From Dysgonomonas gadei ATCC BAA-286 (lineage in GTDB: Bacteria > Bacteroidota > Bacteroidia > Bacteroidales > Dysgonomonadaceae), in contig NZ_GL891986.1 in assembly GCF_000213555.1 (NCBI RefSeq), forward strand, positions 189,123 through 253,122: a DNA stretch of 64,000 nt. Direction: 5' to 3'. The number at the start of each line of letters is the position of its first letter. Positions within the stretch are counted from its first letter, which is position 1. Shown piece by piece: positions 36,243 through 45,571 of the stretch. The position numbers and the translations under genes are program-made. The notes beneath the pieces are model-generated. The model was not told the DNA's origin. It did no database searches and saw only the letters and a program-made list of their open reading frames with translations.

Positions 36243-36342
36243 AAATAATAAGTATCAGCCACAAATTAACGAATAAATTCTTATTATATACGCTAATCTG
36301 CGTTTGAATTAATAATCACAGGAACAAAGTGCGTACAAATTA

Positions 36343-36481
36343 AACGCTCAGTTCTTCTCTACTACACTCAATCACAGATTGCTTGTGTTCCTTTTGGGCA
36401 ATATCAAAAGGAAGGGCATGGCAGAGATAGGCTAAGAACTAATATATAAGTAAGGAATTGCGTAGAAAAGAACTGAACGTT
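36343..36481. repeat. MITE-like 139-bp palindromic element
   Basis: A 20-bp inverted repeat (AACGCTCAGTTCTTCTCTAC at 36343, reverse complement with two changes at 36462-36481) encloses hairpins CAATC-ACA-GATTG and TTCCTTTT-N10-AAAAGGAA. No ORF. The surrounding 36243-36713 gap contains no gene. No target-site duplication is visible, so mobility is unproven. Confidence 0.55.
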
Positions 36482-36654
36482 GAAACTCAACAACAGATTC
36501 ACATAAGTAATATTTGCCAGTAAAACACGTGTCGGAATGCAATAGAAAAGTAGCAGCTAAATAATCTTTCCCTATTTATAATATCTCGTTAACCAAGGAG
36601 ATAAAAGACCTTGCAAATTTTAAATTAAGGCTTATACATATAAAAGTCACAAAA

Positions 36655-36667
36655 AGGTCTGCGACCA
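36655..36667. repeat. Dispersed hairpin motif H1, copy d
   Basis: AGGTCTGCGACCA, 12 of 13 bases of the H1 consensus, preceded by ATATAAAAGTCACAAAA as in copy b. It sits about 16 bases upstream of the -7 box of the HAD gene, roughly at its -33 position. Confidence 0.6.
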
Positions 36668-36682
36668 TATCCAAGTATTTCG

Positions 36683-36690
36683 TACATTTG
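36683..36690 (+). promoter_or_regulatory. Putative -7 box for the HAD-GT2 operon
   Basis: TACATTTG matches TAnnTTTG, 23 bases before the ATG at 36714. The -33 position falls in hairpin H1 copy d, so the hairpin may be an operator. Confidence 0.5.
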
Positions 36691-36713
36691 TCTCTCAATT
36701 TAATATTTAACAG

Positions 36714-37373
36714 ATGTCGTTTTCAGGAGTAATTTTCGATTTTAACGGGACATTGTTTTGGGATACCAAATTGCATAACAAAGCATGGGATATTTTCCTG
36801 ACAAAACATGACTTATATCTTTCCGATGATGATAAATTTTCCAAAATGCATGGAAAAAATAACCGCGATATATTTATCTCTATCTTTGGAGGGCAACTTT
36901 CCGACCAGCAGATAATCGATTATACAATGGAAAAAGAGTTGCTTTATCAGGAATTATGCTTAAATACAGACATGCAGCTGGCTCCCGGAGTCACCGGTTT
37001 TCTCGATTTCCTGAAAGATGAGAATATTCCTTTTACAATAGCGACGGCATCAGGTAAAGAAAATCTTGATTTTTACTTCGAGCATCTGCCACTCTCCAGC
37101 TGGTTCGAGTATGATAAGGTAGTTTACAATAATGGTAAGATAAAAGGCAAGCCCGATCCACAGATATACCAGACAGCATTGTCTGTAATAAATAAAAAGC
37201 CCGGAGAAGTAATTATCTTCGAAGATGCAGTAGCCGGTTTGCAGGCTGCAAGAAATGCCGGAGCCGGAAAAATTATCGTGGTCGATTCCAATGATGACGA
37301 CTATACTGATTGGGCGGATTGCCAGATTATCAAAAGTTTCGATGAAGTGGACAGGACACAATTTAAGCGTTGA
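36714..37373 (+). CDS. HAD-superfamily hydrolase (beta-phosphoglucomutase-like)
   Basis: 219 residues. Nucleophile Asp9 lies in FDFNGTLFWDT, where the usual second Asp (DxD) is Asn11. Motif II is TIATASG (about 110), motif III Lys is in GKIKGKPDPQIY (about 145), and motif IV is IFEDAVAGLQAARNAG (about 168). Cap insertion after motif I as in beta-PGM/phosphatase subfamilies. The DxN change is common in one Bacteroidetes subgroup and may weaken acid/base catalysis. First gene of a four-gene run. Confidence 0.85.
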   Translation: MSFSGVIFDFNGTLFWDTKLHNKAWDIFLTKHDLYLSDDDKFSKMHGKNNRDIFISIFGGQLSDQQIIDYTMEKELLYQELCLNTDMQLAPGVTGFLDFLKDENIPFTIATASGKENLDFYFEHLPLSSWFEYDKVVYNNGKIKGKPDPQIYQTALSVINKKPGEVIIFEDAVAGLQAARNAGAGKIIVVDSNDDDYTDWADCQIIKSFDEVDRTQFKR

Positions 37374-38275
37374 TGAAGAAAATACACACCGATATATGTC
37401 CTGTTTGCGGAAGTATAGAACTGGTTCCGTATCTATCCTGTAAAGATTATCTGACAACACAGGAAATATTTGATATTTGCCAGTGTAAATCATGTGGTTT
37501 TGCGCTTACACAAGATTTTCCTGCCGAAAATGAGATTGGCCCTTATTACGACGCTCCGGAATACATTTCCCATTCCGACACACATAGAGGTATTATAAAT
37601 ACCTTGTACCATTTGGCAAGGAAGATCGCATTGAAATCCAAATCGAAAATAGTGAGCCGCTATGCTTCTAAAAAAACGGGAATGCTGCTTGATATCGGTT
37701 CGGGCACAGGCTATTTTCTGAATAAGATGAAAGAAGAAAAATGGATCGTTACAGGCATTGAAAAATCTGAATCTGCACGCAAGTATGCAAAACAGAAATT
37801 TGATATTGATTGCCAATGTTCCGAGTATCTTTATAACGTATGTGAAAAAACAAAGGATGTCATAACTATGTGGCATGTACTTGAACATATGGAACATCTG
37901 AACCATGTGATGGGACATCTTTCGGCCATATTGAAAAATGACGGAACAGTTATTATCGCATTGCCTAATAAAAGCTCACTCGATGCCGTTCATTATAAAG
38001 AATACTGGGCAGCTTATGACGTACCCCGTCACTTATGGCATTTTTCTCTTCCCGATTTTGAGCGTCTGGCAGAGAAGCACCACTTCGAAGTGATAGATGT
38101 GAAGCCAATGTACTTCGATGCCTTTTATATTTCCATGCTTAGCGAGAAAAACAAAGGTACTTTAATGGCTACTATAGTAGGGTTAGCAAAAGGCGGAATA
38201 TTCTTCCTGCGTACACTGGCCGATAAGGAGAAAAGCAGCTCGCTGATTTATATACTCAAGAAAAACAAAAAATAA
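37373..38275 (+). CDS. Class I SAM-dependent methyltransferase with N-terminal zinc site
   Basis: 300 residues. Two CxxC pairs (ICPVCGS about 8-14, CKSCGF about 37-42) form a zinc-binding head. The SAM-binding motif is LLDIGSGTGYFL (about 103-114), followed by MWHVLEHMEHL. This is the layout of sugar/lipid methyltransferases in polysaccharide clusters. The ATG at 37373 overlaps the HAD stop. It is followed 9 bases later by the YfhO-like gene. Confidence 0.87.
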   Translation: MKKIHTDICPVCGSIELVPYLSCKDYLTTQEIFDICQCKSCGFALTQDFPAENEIGPYYDAPEYISHSDTHRGIINTLYHLARKIALKSKSKIVSRYASKKTGMLLDIGSGTGYFLNKMKEEKWIVTGIEKSESARKYAKQKFDIDCQCSEYLYNVCEKTKDVITMWHVLEHMEHLNHVMGHLSAILKNDGTVIIALPNKSSLDAVHYKEYWAAYDVPRHLWHFSLPDFERLAEKHHFEVIDVKPMYFDAFYISMLSEKNKGTLMATIVGLAKGGIFFLRTLADKEKSSSLIYILKKNKK

Positions 38276-38284
38276 TAAAATAGG

Positions 38285-40858
38285 ATGATAAAAAAGGAAC
38301 AATCATTAGTTGGGAAAATATTGCCGCATATTATTGCTATTATAGCTTTTTTGGCAATAACGATGATTTATTTCAGCCCGTTGATGGAAGGAAAGATATT
38401 GTCTCAGAACGATGTGATGCACTATACCGGAGGATCGCAGGAATTACGAGAATATTATAATAATGAAGGAGAATCTTCTGCCTGGACAGGAGCTATGTTT
38501 TCGGGTATGCCTGCCTACCAGATAGGTATATGGGGTGGTAGCCCCAATTTTCTCGATTATATAGAATATCCGTTGAAGGCCTTGGGTGGAAGCTCAGCCG
38601 GGCCTGTTTTTGCCGGTATGCTGATGGCTTATATATTATTCTGCCTGATGGGTTTCAAGCCCGGATTCTCCATACTTGGGGCAATCGCCTATTCGCTGTC
38701 ATCCTATAATATCGTTATACTCGAAGCCGGACATGTGACCAAAGCGTGGGCACTCGCTTATATGCCACTGATTGTGGCGGGGATAATGGTGCTGTTCCGG
38801 AAGAAAATACTTCTCGGCGGTTTTCTCGTCGCTTTAGGTTTGGCCTTACAAATTAAAAGCAATCACTTGCAGATAACTTATTATACAGGAATCCTTTGTG
38901 CTATTCTGTTTATCGCGTTTGCCGTGCAGATGATTTCGGAGAAAGATATAAAATCCTTGCTTAAAGCATCAGGAGCGATGGCTGTCGCGCTGGTACTCGC
39001 TGCTTTGTGTAATATGGGGAGTATCTATGCCAATATGGAAATGGCAAGGGAAAGTACACGGGGAAAATCGGAGCTTACCGCTGCTGCGGCTTCTGCCGGA
39101 GAAAAACAATCGACGGGGCTCGACAAAGATTATGTCTTTGCCTGGAGTTACGGGAAAGCAGAGACTTTCACCCTGATGATACCGAATATACATGGAGGTG
39201 TATCCGGCGGTACATTGGACCAGTCTTCGAATTTGTATAAAGAAATGGTGAAACAGGGAGCACAAGTAGACCCTAAAGGAGTACAGGCGTATACATACTG
39301 GGGTGCTCAGCCATTTACTCAAGGCTCTGTTTATTTCGGGGCGATTATATGTTTCCTTTTTGTATTGGGGATGATTGTAATCCGTAGCAAAGTAAAGTGG
39401 GGACTGCTGATTGCGACCATATTCTTTATTTTTCTTGCATGGGGTAAGAATATGGAGTGGTTCAACGATCTGTTTTTCTACCACTTCCCCCTGTATAGCA
39501 AGTTCAGGGCGGTATCTACAGCCTTAGTTATCCCGGCGCTCACGATGGTGATAATTGCCGTATGGGGACTGAAAGAGTTCTTTACGGCAGATATAGATAA
39601 AGAAAAACTGAAAAAGGCACTTTATATCTCTCTCGGCATAATAGGTGGATTGTGCCTGTTCTTTTGGATTGCACCGGGCTTCTTCTTCAATTTTATGGCT
39701 GAAGCCGATGCCGCTTGGCGCACGCAGGTTCCTGATTGGTATTACAATGCCTTGCTTGCCGACCGTAAAGATCTGTTATCGTCCGACGCGCTGCGTTCAT
39801 TGATATTTGTATTGCTGGCAGGTGCAGTGCTGTTTTTCTCACTCCGGACCAAAATGGAAAAACAAAAACTGGCATTATATGGTTCTATAGCTATTATATT
39901 GTTGGTATTGGTTGATCTTTGGGGTGTAGACAAGCGCTATCTGAATGACTCTAAATTTGTAAATAAGAATACATACGAAACTCAAAGTTTCCCACAAGCG
40001 ACAGTTGATAAGATTATCCTGCAAGATAAATATCCATCGTACAGGGTATTGAATCTTGCAAATACATTCGAAGATGCAAATACGTCTTATTATCATAAAT
40101 CTATAGGTGGCTATCATGCCGCCAAATTGAAGCGTTATCAGGAGTTGATAGACCACCGTTTGTTTAACGAAGTCGGATTTATACGGCAAAAAGCGAATAC
40201 GTTATTGCAGCAGGAAGTCGCTAAACTTCAACAAGGGCAGGGAAGTCCCGAGACTATCAATCAGGCTATGCAAGATAGTATTTCTCCGATGTTCGGAGCC
40301 ACTACAGCTTTGAATATGCTGAATGCCAAATATGTGATTTATCATCCGGAACTGGCACCGATAGTGAATCCGTATGCTTTGGGTGAAGCATGGTTTGTGC
40401 CGGCGTATAAGTTTGTGAATAATGCCGATGAAGAAATTGCGGCTGTTAATACCCTTAACCCGCTTGAAATGGCGGTTGTAGATAAACGCTTCGAACAGGA
40501 GTTGTCGGGGCTGAATATCGTTACGGATTCGACAGCCACAATTAAAATGACAGAATACAAGCCGAATATACTTAAATATAAGTCGAAAGCCGCAACAGAG
40601 CAACTAGCCGTATTATCGGAGGTTTATTTCTCTGACGGCTGGCAGGCATATATTGACGGAAAGGAAGCGCCGCATTTCCGTGCCGACTGGACACTGAGGG
40701 CAATGCGTGTTCCTGCGGGCGAGCATGAAATTGTATTCAAGTTCGAACCTAAAGACTATTATCTGAGCCGCACAGTTGCTACTGCTTCATCCGCTGCCCT
40801 GGTATTGTTACTGATCGGTATGGTAGTAGTGCCTTTTGTCAGGAAAAAACAAGAATAA
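38285..40858 (+). CDS. YfhO-family polytopic membrane protein
   Basis: 857 residues with about 12 or more membrane helices in the first two thirds, then a periplasmic beta-rich C-terminus (YFSDGWQAYIDGKEAPHFRAD, then GEHEIVFKFEPKDYY) and a final helix, as in YfhO-type proteins (GT-C-like). Gram-positive YfhO is implicated in glycosylation of lipoteichoic acid; in Bacteroidetes the acceptor is unknown. Its place between a methyltransferase and a GT2 gene suggests cell-surface glycan transfer. Confidence 0.88.
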   Translation: MIKKEQSLVGKILPHIIAIIAFLAITMIYFSPLMEGKILSQNDVMHYTGGSQELREYYNNEGESSAWTGAMFSGMPAYQIGIWGGSPNFLDYIEYPLKALGGSSAGPVFAGMLMAYILFCLMGFKPGFSILGAIAYSLSSYNIVILEAGHVTKAWALAYMPLIVAGIMVLFRKKILLGGFLVALGLALQIKSNHLQITYYTGILCAILFIAFAVQMISEKDIKSLLKASGAMAVALVLAALCNMGSIYANMEMARESTRGKSELTAAAASAGEKQSTGLDKDYVFAWSYGKAETFTLMIPNIHGGVSGGTLDQSSNLYKEMVKQGAQVDPKGVQAYTYWGAQPFTQGSVYFGAIICFLFVLGMIVIRSKVKWGLLIATIFFIFLAWGKNMEWFNDLFFYHFPLYSKFRAVSTALVIPALTMVIIAVWGLKEFFTADIDKEKLKKALYISLGIIGGLCLFFWIAPGFFFNFMAEADAAWRTQVPDWYYNALLADRKDLLSSDALRSLIFVLLAGAVLFFSLRTKMEKQKLALYGSIAIILLVLVDLWGVDKRYLNDSKFVNKNTYETQSFPQATVDKIILQDKYPSYRVLNLANTFEDANTSYYHKSIGGYHAAKLKRYQELIDHRLFNEVGFIRQKANTLLQQEVAKLQQGQGSPETINQAMQDSISPMFGATTALNMLNAKYVIYHPELAPIVNPYALGEAWFVPAYKFVNNADEEIAAVNTLNPLEMAVVDKRFEQELSGLNIVTDSTATIKMTEYKPNILKYKSKAATEQLAVLSEVYFSDGWQAYIDGKEAPHFRADWTLRAMRVPAGEHEIVFKFEPKDYYLSRTVATASSAALVLLLIGMVVVPFVRKKQE

Positions 40859-40864
40859 AACAAG

Positions 40865-41770
40865 ATGAAATTTTCCGTCATATTTTGTACTTACAACAGG
40901 GAAAAATATATCTACAATGCCATGAAAAGCATTGCAGAACAGGATTTTCCATACACGGACTATGAGATAGTGCTTATAAATAATAACAGTACAGACAGTA
41001 CGGAAAGTATCTGCAACCGATTCAGGGAAGATTATCCACAGGTCGGATTCCGCTATTTTATGGAAACAAATCAGGGGTTGTCGTATGCCCGCAACAGAGG
41101 TGTGAAGGAGAGCAGGGGGGATATTCTTGTCTTTGTGGACGATGACGCAACTGTATTCGAATCATATTTATCCTCAATAAATAACTTTTTTAATACCTAT
41201 CCGGAGGTGAATGCCTGCGGAGGCCCTATTGTCCCCGTCTATGAGGTGGAAAAACCAAAATGGTTATCCCATTATACCGAGCAGCTTCTTGGAGGTGCAT
41301 TGTATGAAGGAGATAAAGTGAAACCGTTCAGGAACGGAAAATATCCCGGAGGAGGAAATTCTGCATTCAGAAAAGAAGTCTTTGAAAAATACGGGCTTTT
41401 TAATGTCGAACTCGGACGGAAAGGCACAGGGCTGATAGGGGCGGAAGAAAAAGACCTTTACGACAGGTTTACACGTGGTAATGAGCAATTCTATTATCTG
41501 CCTCAGATGGGTATTCATCACTATATACCCGAAAAGAAACTGACTATAGCACATTTCAAAGAGTTGACATATTCCATAGGAAAAAGCGAGCGGATTCGCA
41601 CAAAAGGTGTCTCTCCGAAGGCATATAGGAACAGGGTATTGGCGGAATGCAAGAAATGGATGGCATCTCTTGTCCTGTTTGCCGGATACACGCTGATATT
41701 TTCTCCGGGCAAGGGCTGGAAATTGGTGCAATTCAGATGGTATGTAAGTAAGGGGTTGATGGGTAAATGA
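40865..41770 (+). CDS. Glycosyltransferase family 2
   Basis: 301 residues. GT-A fold with FSVIFCTYNREKYI at the start and the metal-binding FVDDDATVF (about 91-99). A C-terminal basic region carries a weak hydrophobic segment (about 268-285). Inverting glycosyltransferase of unknown donor. Last gene of the HAD / methyltransferase / YfhO / GT2 run, starting 6 bases after YfhO, and probably in the same surface-glycan pathway. Confidence 0.9.
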   Translation: MKFSVIFCTYNREKYIYNAMKSIAEQDFPYTDYEIVLINNNSTDSTESICNRFREDYPQVGFRYFMETNQGLSYARNRGVKESRGDILVFVDDDATVFESYLSSINNFFNTYPEVNACGGPIVPVYEVEKPKWLSHYTEQLLGGALYEGDKVKPFRNGKYPGGGNSAFRKEVFEKYGLFNVELGRKGTGLIGAEEKDLYDRFTRGNEQFYYLPQMGIHHYIPEKKLTIAHFKELTYSIGKSERIRTKGVSPKAYRNRVLAECKKWMASLVLFAGYTLIFSPGKGWKLVQFRWYVSKGLMGK

Positions 41771-41820
41771 TTTAGAAGTTGTTTGAGTTATAACGGAATA
41801 AAAACAATAAAGTAAAAATA

Positions 41821-41851
41821 CGCCACACACGGGACGTCTGCGCGGGCGGGG
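41821..41851 (-). repeat. H2-like inverted flank of the CPCC cassette (left)
   Basis: Read on the minus strand: CCCCGCCCGCGCAGACGTCC and then CGTGTGTGGCG. It resembles the sequence at 42138-42171 in opposite orientation, so the 41855-42112 gene lies between inverted, degenerate copies. GC-rich against an AT-rich background. Confidence 0.5.
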
Positions 41852-41854
41852 ACA

Positions 41855-42112
41855 TTATTTATATTCAACAGGAATATCTAGCATCTGTTCTTCAAAATTC
41901 CAGTTCTCAGGTTTCTTTTTTGAGTTAAACCACAGACAACCTTTCTTTATCCACTGCTTACGATATTCTTTAGTAGATTCAATGGTATAATCCTCGTTTC
42001 CAAATTCCACCCCACAACATAAGCAAACTTCATAAGTAGGACACTTCTCATCTTCACCCCAAGGTTTATCTTCGATATCTAAACCGCATACTCTGCAATT
42101 ATGTTCTTTCAT
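41855..42112 (-). CDS. Small cysteine-rich CPCC-like protein
   Basis: 85 residues with CRVCGL (about 6-11), ending around KCPTYEVCLCCGVEFGNEDY (about 23-42), then YRKQWIKKGCLWF and PENW. This is the pattern of the cysteine-rich CPCC family, small zinc-binding proteins frequently found in immunity or cassette settings. No toxin gene is adjacent. It is flanked by inverted GC-rich repeats, so it may be a mobile cassette. Confidence 0.7.
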   Translation of the reverse strand: MKEHNCRVCGLDIEDKPWGEDEKCPTYEVCLCCGVEFGNEDYTIESTKEYRKQWIKKGCLWFNSKKKPENWNFEEQMLDIPVEYK

Positions 42113-42137
42113 GTAATTTATTTTTGATTATTCCCCT

Positions 42138-42171
42138 CCTCCCGCCAGCGCGGAGATCTTGTCTGTGTCTT
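42138..42171 (+). repeat. H2-like inverted flank of the CPCC cassette (right)
   Basis: CTCCCGCCAGCGCGGAGATC followed by TTGTCTGTGTCTTAC. It resembles 4325-4347 upstream of the first HTH gene and the inverted copy at 41821-41851. It lies 125 bases upstream of the second HTH gene. Confidence 0.5.
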
Positions 42172-42293
42172 ACTTGCAGGGCAAACCTTTTACTACCAAC
42201 ACACAGATACGATATCAGCACGAACTTCAAATTTATCAAAAAAACTTTATCTATATAAGAAACTAATTATTAACATTAATATTTAAGTATCTT

Positions 42294-43004
42294 ATGAAGT
42301 ATAAAGAAAAAATTGCAACAGAGATTATCCGGATGATAGAGCAGGACTTGTGCAGCATATCAGAAATCTGCAAATCATTTAAAATCAGCCGGAAGACATT
42401 TTACGAATGGAAAAAGGTAAAGCCTGAATTCGGAGAAGCGGTAGAAGAGGCCATCGACCACCGCGAAGATGTGATGATAGCCTCGGCACGGATAGGACTG
42501 AAACAATTACTGGAAGGGTATGTACAGAAAAAAGAGAAGATCACCTATGTCCCCGATAAAAACGATCCGCTGAACGATGTGGAGAAATGCCGTGTAGTGG
42601 AAAAGAAATTCTGCCCGCCGAGTATCCGTGCTATAAAGTACGTCCTCGACCGGGAGGAAAGGAAGAAAGACAAAGACCGATTATTGGCATCGGAGCGCCG
42701 TCCGCTGGTCATCGAAGTACAGGATGAAGAAACCAAACGGCAACTGATGATCTTACAGGAGAACGGCTTCCGTCCGGGCGGCTCGCTCAATGCGGAGGTA
42801 GTGGCGGCCGTGGACAGGAAACTGGAGGAAGAACTAAAAGTGAAAAGTGAAGAATTAAAAGTGAAAAATGGGCAAGAGCAAACTGAACAAGGGCAAGTTA
42901 TGGAACAGATGACTGTCGCTCAACCATCCGCCGCTCCGGTGGAGAAGCCCAAGGTGAATCTTTATCCGTTTCTGCCGCCGGGATATACATCGAGAACGGA
43001 TTGA
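42294..43004 (+). CDS. Solitary phage-terminase-small-subunit-like HTH protein (copy 2)
   Basis: 236 residues, paralogue of 4441-5103. Shared blocks: the N-terminal HTH (ISEICKSFKISRKTFYEW), HRED...ASARIGLKQLLEGY and CPPSIRAIKYVLDREE. The C-terminal tail is variable and includes ELKVKSEELKVKNGQEQ, encoded by an 18-bp direct repeat (GAACTAAAAGTGAAAAGT at 42831 and 42852) of the same character as the intergenic low-complexity words. No terminase or portal gene nearby. The gene is followed by the same blocks as copy 1. Confidence 0.7.
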   Translation: MKYKEKIATEIIRMIEQDLCSISEICKSFKISRKTFYEWKKVKPEFGEAVEEAIDHREDVMIASARIGLKQLLEGYVQKKEKITYVPDKNDPLNDVEKCRVVEKKFCPPSIRAIKYVLDREERKKDKDRLLASERRPLVIEVQDEETKRQLMILQENGFRPGGSLNAEVVAAVDRKLEEELKVKSEELKVKNGQEQTEQGQVMEQMTVAQPSAAPVEKPKVNLYPFLPPGYTSRTD

Positions 43005-43032
43005 GGGAGTAGTAAGTAATGAGTAATAAGTT

Positions 43033-43368
43033 AAAAGTTATATGAGATACGAGTTGTTCACTGTTTACTGATACATGTGTTACCTTTGTTACCTTTTTAA
43101 TTGGAAAGGTAACAATGAAAAACATTGCAAAAGTGTCAACTTTGTCAGGTTTTTGAAAAAGTAACAGAAACACAATTCTTAATTATTCATTCTTAATTTT
43201 TAATTGTTTCCATTACTTTTGTTACTTTTTATTTAAACACAGAGTAAAAGGAGTAGCACGGAGTTTTTTTATAAACAGGATACTCCGCTCTGCTCAACAC
43301 GATAAGCTAATTATTAATTTTTCATTCTTAATTATTAATTGTTTTCTGTGTTACCTTTGTTACCTTTT
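43033..43368 (+). repeat. Bipartite-word array with 157-bp core (locus B)
   Basis: After AAAAGTTATATGAGATACGA (43033) come words at 43077-43097 (TACC/TACC), 43133-43153 (CAAC/CAGG), 43210-43230 (CCAT start, TACT/TACT) and 43348-43368 (TACC/TACC). The core 43231-43347 matches loci A and C. The first word also forms a hairpin with AAAGGTAAC at 43106. The 43005-43616 gap has no supported gene apart from the glmS promoter at its end. Confidence 0.75.
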
Positions 43369-43588
43369 AGCAATAAATTGCAAACGCAGGTTAAAATAAA
43401 AAGTATCCGGACTATCCGGCATTGGTTGGCTGGCAAATATAATAAGACAATGTATAAAGACTAATGTATTAAGTTATAAACTTAGTCTGTATAAATCACA
43501 TCAAATAACACAAAGATAAAAAAACGGTGAAAAAATAGAATAAAGTTGTTAAAGACCCAATTTAACGTTAAAAAAAAGTCTTTCTGTT

Positions 43589-43596
43589 TATCTTTG
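43589..43596 (+). promoter_or_regulatory. Putative -7 box for glmS
   Basis: TATCTTTG matches TAnnTTTG, 21 bases before the glmS ATG at 43618. No glmS ribozyme-like leader is possible in so short a space. Confidence 0.55.
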
Positions 43597-43617
43597 CATA
43601 AAAAAATATTAAATATA

Positions 43618-45461
43618 TGTGCGGAATAGTAGGTTATATTGGTTTTCGGGAAGCCTATCCAATTTTAATTAAGGGATTACACAGGCTTGAATACAGAGGT
43701 TACGATAGTGCGGGAGTTGCCATCATCAACGAAGAAAATAAACTATCGGTATATAAAGCCAAAGGACGGGTACAAGACCTTGAAGAATACGCCCGCGACA
43801 AAGACACAACAGGCACAATCGGTATTGCACACACACGTTGGGCTACACATGGTGAACCCAGTAATGCCAATGCACACCCCCATTACTCCCAATCGGAATC
43901 ACTGGCCCTTATCCATAACGGGATCATCGAAAATTATGCTGTTCTAAAAGCCGAACTGATAAATAACGGATATTCATTCCATAGCAGCACCGATACTGAA
44001 GTATTGGTGCAATTGATCGAATATATAAAACAGATAAATCACTGTGACCTCTTCTCTGCCGTACAGATTGCGCTAAATCAGATAGTTGGAGCTTACGCTA
44101 TCGCTGTAATAGAAAAAGGAAATCCCGACCAGATCATCGCCGCCCGTAAAAGCAGTCCTCTGGTAATAGGAATAGGTGAAGGAGAATTCTTTATAGGTTC
44201 CGATGCATCACCGATTATCGAATTTACAAAAAAAGTTGTATATCTCGACGATGAAGAAATAGCCATTATCAAAAGGGACGAAGAACCCAAAATAGTCACG
44301 ATATCGAATATCGAGCATACTCCGAAAGTTAAAGAATTGGAAATGAACCTCAGCCAGCTGGAAAGAGGAGGTTATCCACACTTTATGCTGAAAGAAATAT
44401 TCGAACAACCCGAAACATTAAAAAGCTGCATGAGTGGACGTATCAATGTCGAAGGTACACACGTGACTCTGTCGGGTATTATAGACCATAAAGAGAGATT
44501 CGTTAATGCGCGGCGCATTATAATAATAGCATGTGGTACATCCTGGCATGCAGGATTGATAGGCGAATATCTGTTCGAAGAATTTTGCCGTATTCCGGTG
44601 GAAGTGGAATATGCATCGGAATTCAGATACCGTAATCCGGTAATCTGCCCCGATGATATTGTTATAGCTATTTCGCAATCGGGAGAAACCGCCGATTCAC
44701 TTGCAGCTATCGATCTGGCCCGTAAGGCTGGTGCATTTGTTTATGGGGTTTGCAATGTGGTAGGCTCTTCCATTCCCCGCAATACCGACTCCGGTTCATA
44801 TACACATTGCGGGCACGAAATCGGGGTTGCTTCCACAAAGGCATTTACAGCACAAGTTACCGTCCTGACAATGATGGCGCTTGCTATTGCTAAGGAGAAA
44901 GGAACTATACCTGACTATAAATATCTGAAAGTAATAAAAGAACTTCAAAGTATTCCGGCAAAGATAGAACGTGTTCTTACGTTGAACGATAAGATAAAAG
45001 AACTCTCGTTAATCTTCACCTACGCACAGAACTTTATCTATTTAGGCCGTGGTTACAATTACCCGATTGCCTTGGAGGGAGCTTTAAAGTTGAAGGAAAT
45101 ATCATATATCCACGCCGAAGGTTATCCTGCGGCTGAAATGAAGCATGGCCCTATTGCTCTAATTGATAACGAAATGCCGATAGTAACAATTGCCACGCAT
45201 AGTGCTATCTACGAAAAAGTAGTCAGCAATATACAAGAAATAAAAGCCCGTAAAGGCCGTGTCATAGCCATCATCAATGAAGGTGACGAAACAATGAAAG
45301 CATTGGCTGATCATTATATCGAGATCCCGGCTACAGAAGAGTGCCTTGATCCGCTATTAACTTCGATCCCACTGCAATTACTTGCATATCATATAGCTGT
45401 GAATAAAAACAGAGATGTGGATATGCCGCGCAATCTTGCAAAATCTGTTACTGTAGAGTGA
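43618..45461 (+). CDS. glmS: Glutamine-fructose-6-phosphate aminotransferase (isomerizing)
   Basis: About 613 residues. Makes glucosamine-6-phosphate from fructose-6-phosphate and glutamine, the first step to UDP-GlcNAc. The N-terminal Ntn glutaminase begins MCGIVGYIG with Cys2 as nucleophile. Two SIS domains follow (ACGTSWHAGLIGEYLFEE, then SQSGETADS and later YLGRGYNYPIALEGALKLKE), and the terminal NLAKSVTVE is conserved. Normal length. Single gene, followed by the Hint-protein gene with its own -7 box. Confidence 0.97.
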
Positions 45462-45531
45462 TTGTTTTGATATATTATAATTATATTTATCGATATATAT
45501 TATCAGCCAGAGGCATTTTGCAAAATATTTC

Positions 45532-45539
45532 TATCTTTG
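45532..45539 (+). promoter_or_regulatory. Putative -7 box for the Hint-domain gene
   Basis: TATCTTTG, 32 bases before the ATG at 45572. Confidence 0.45.
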
Positions 45540-45571
45540 CATAAAACTTTACATAGAAAAACGAAATTAAT

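Noticed and set aside
43369..43617. glmS ribozyme
   Set aside because: The -7 box lies only 21 bases before the start codon and no ribozyme core is visible; this ribozyme is a Gram-positive feature.
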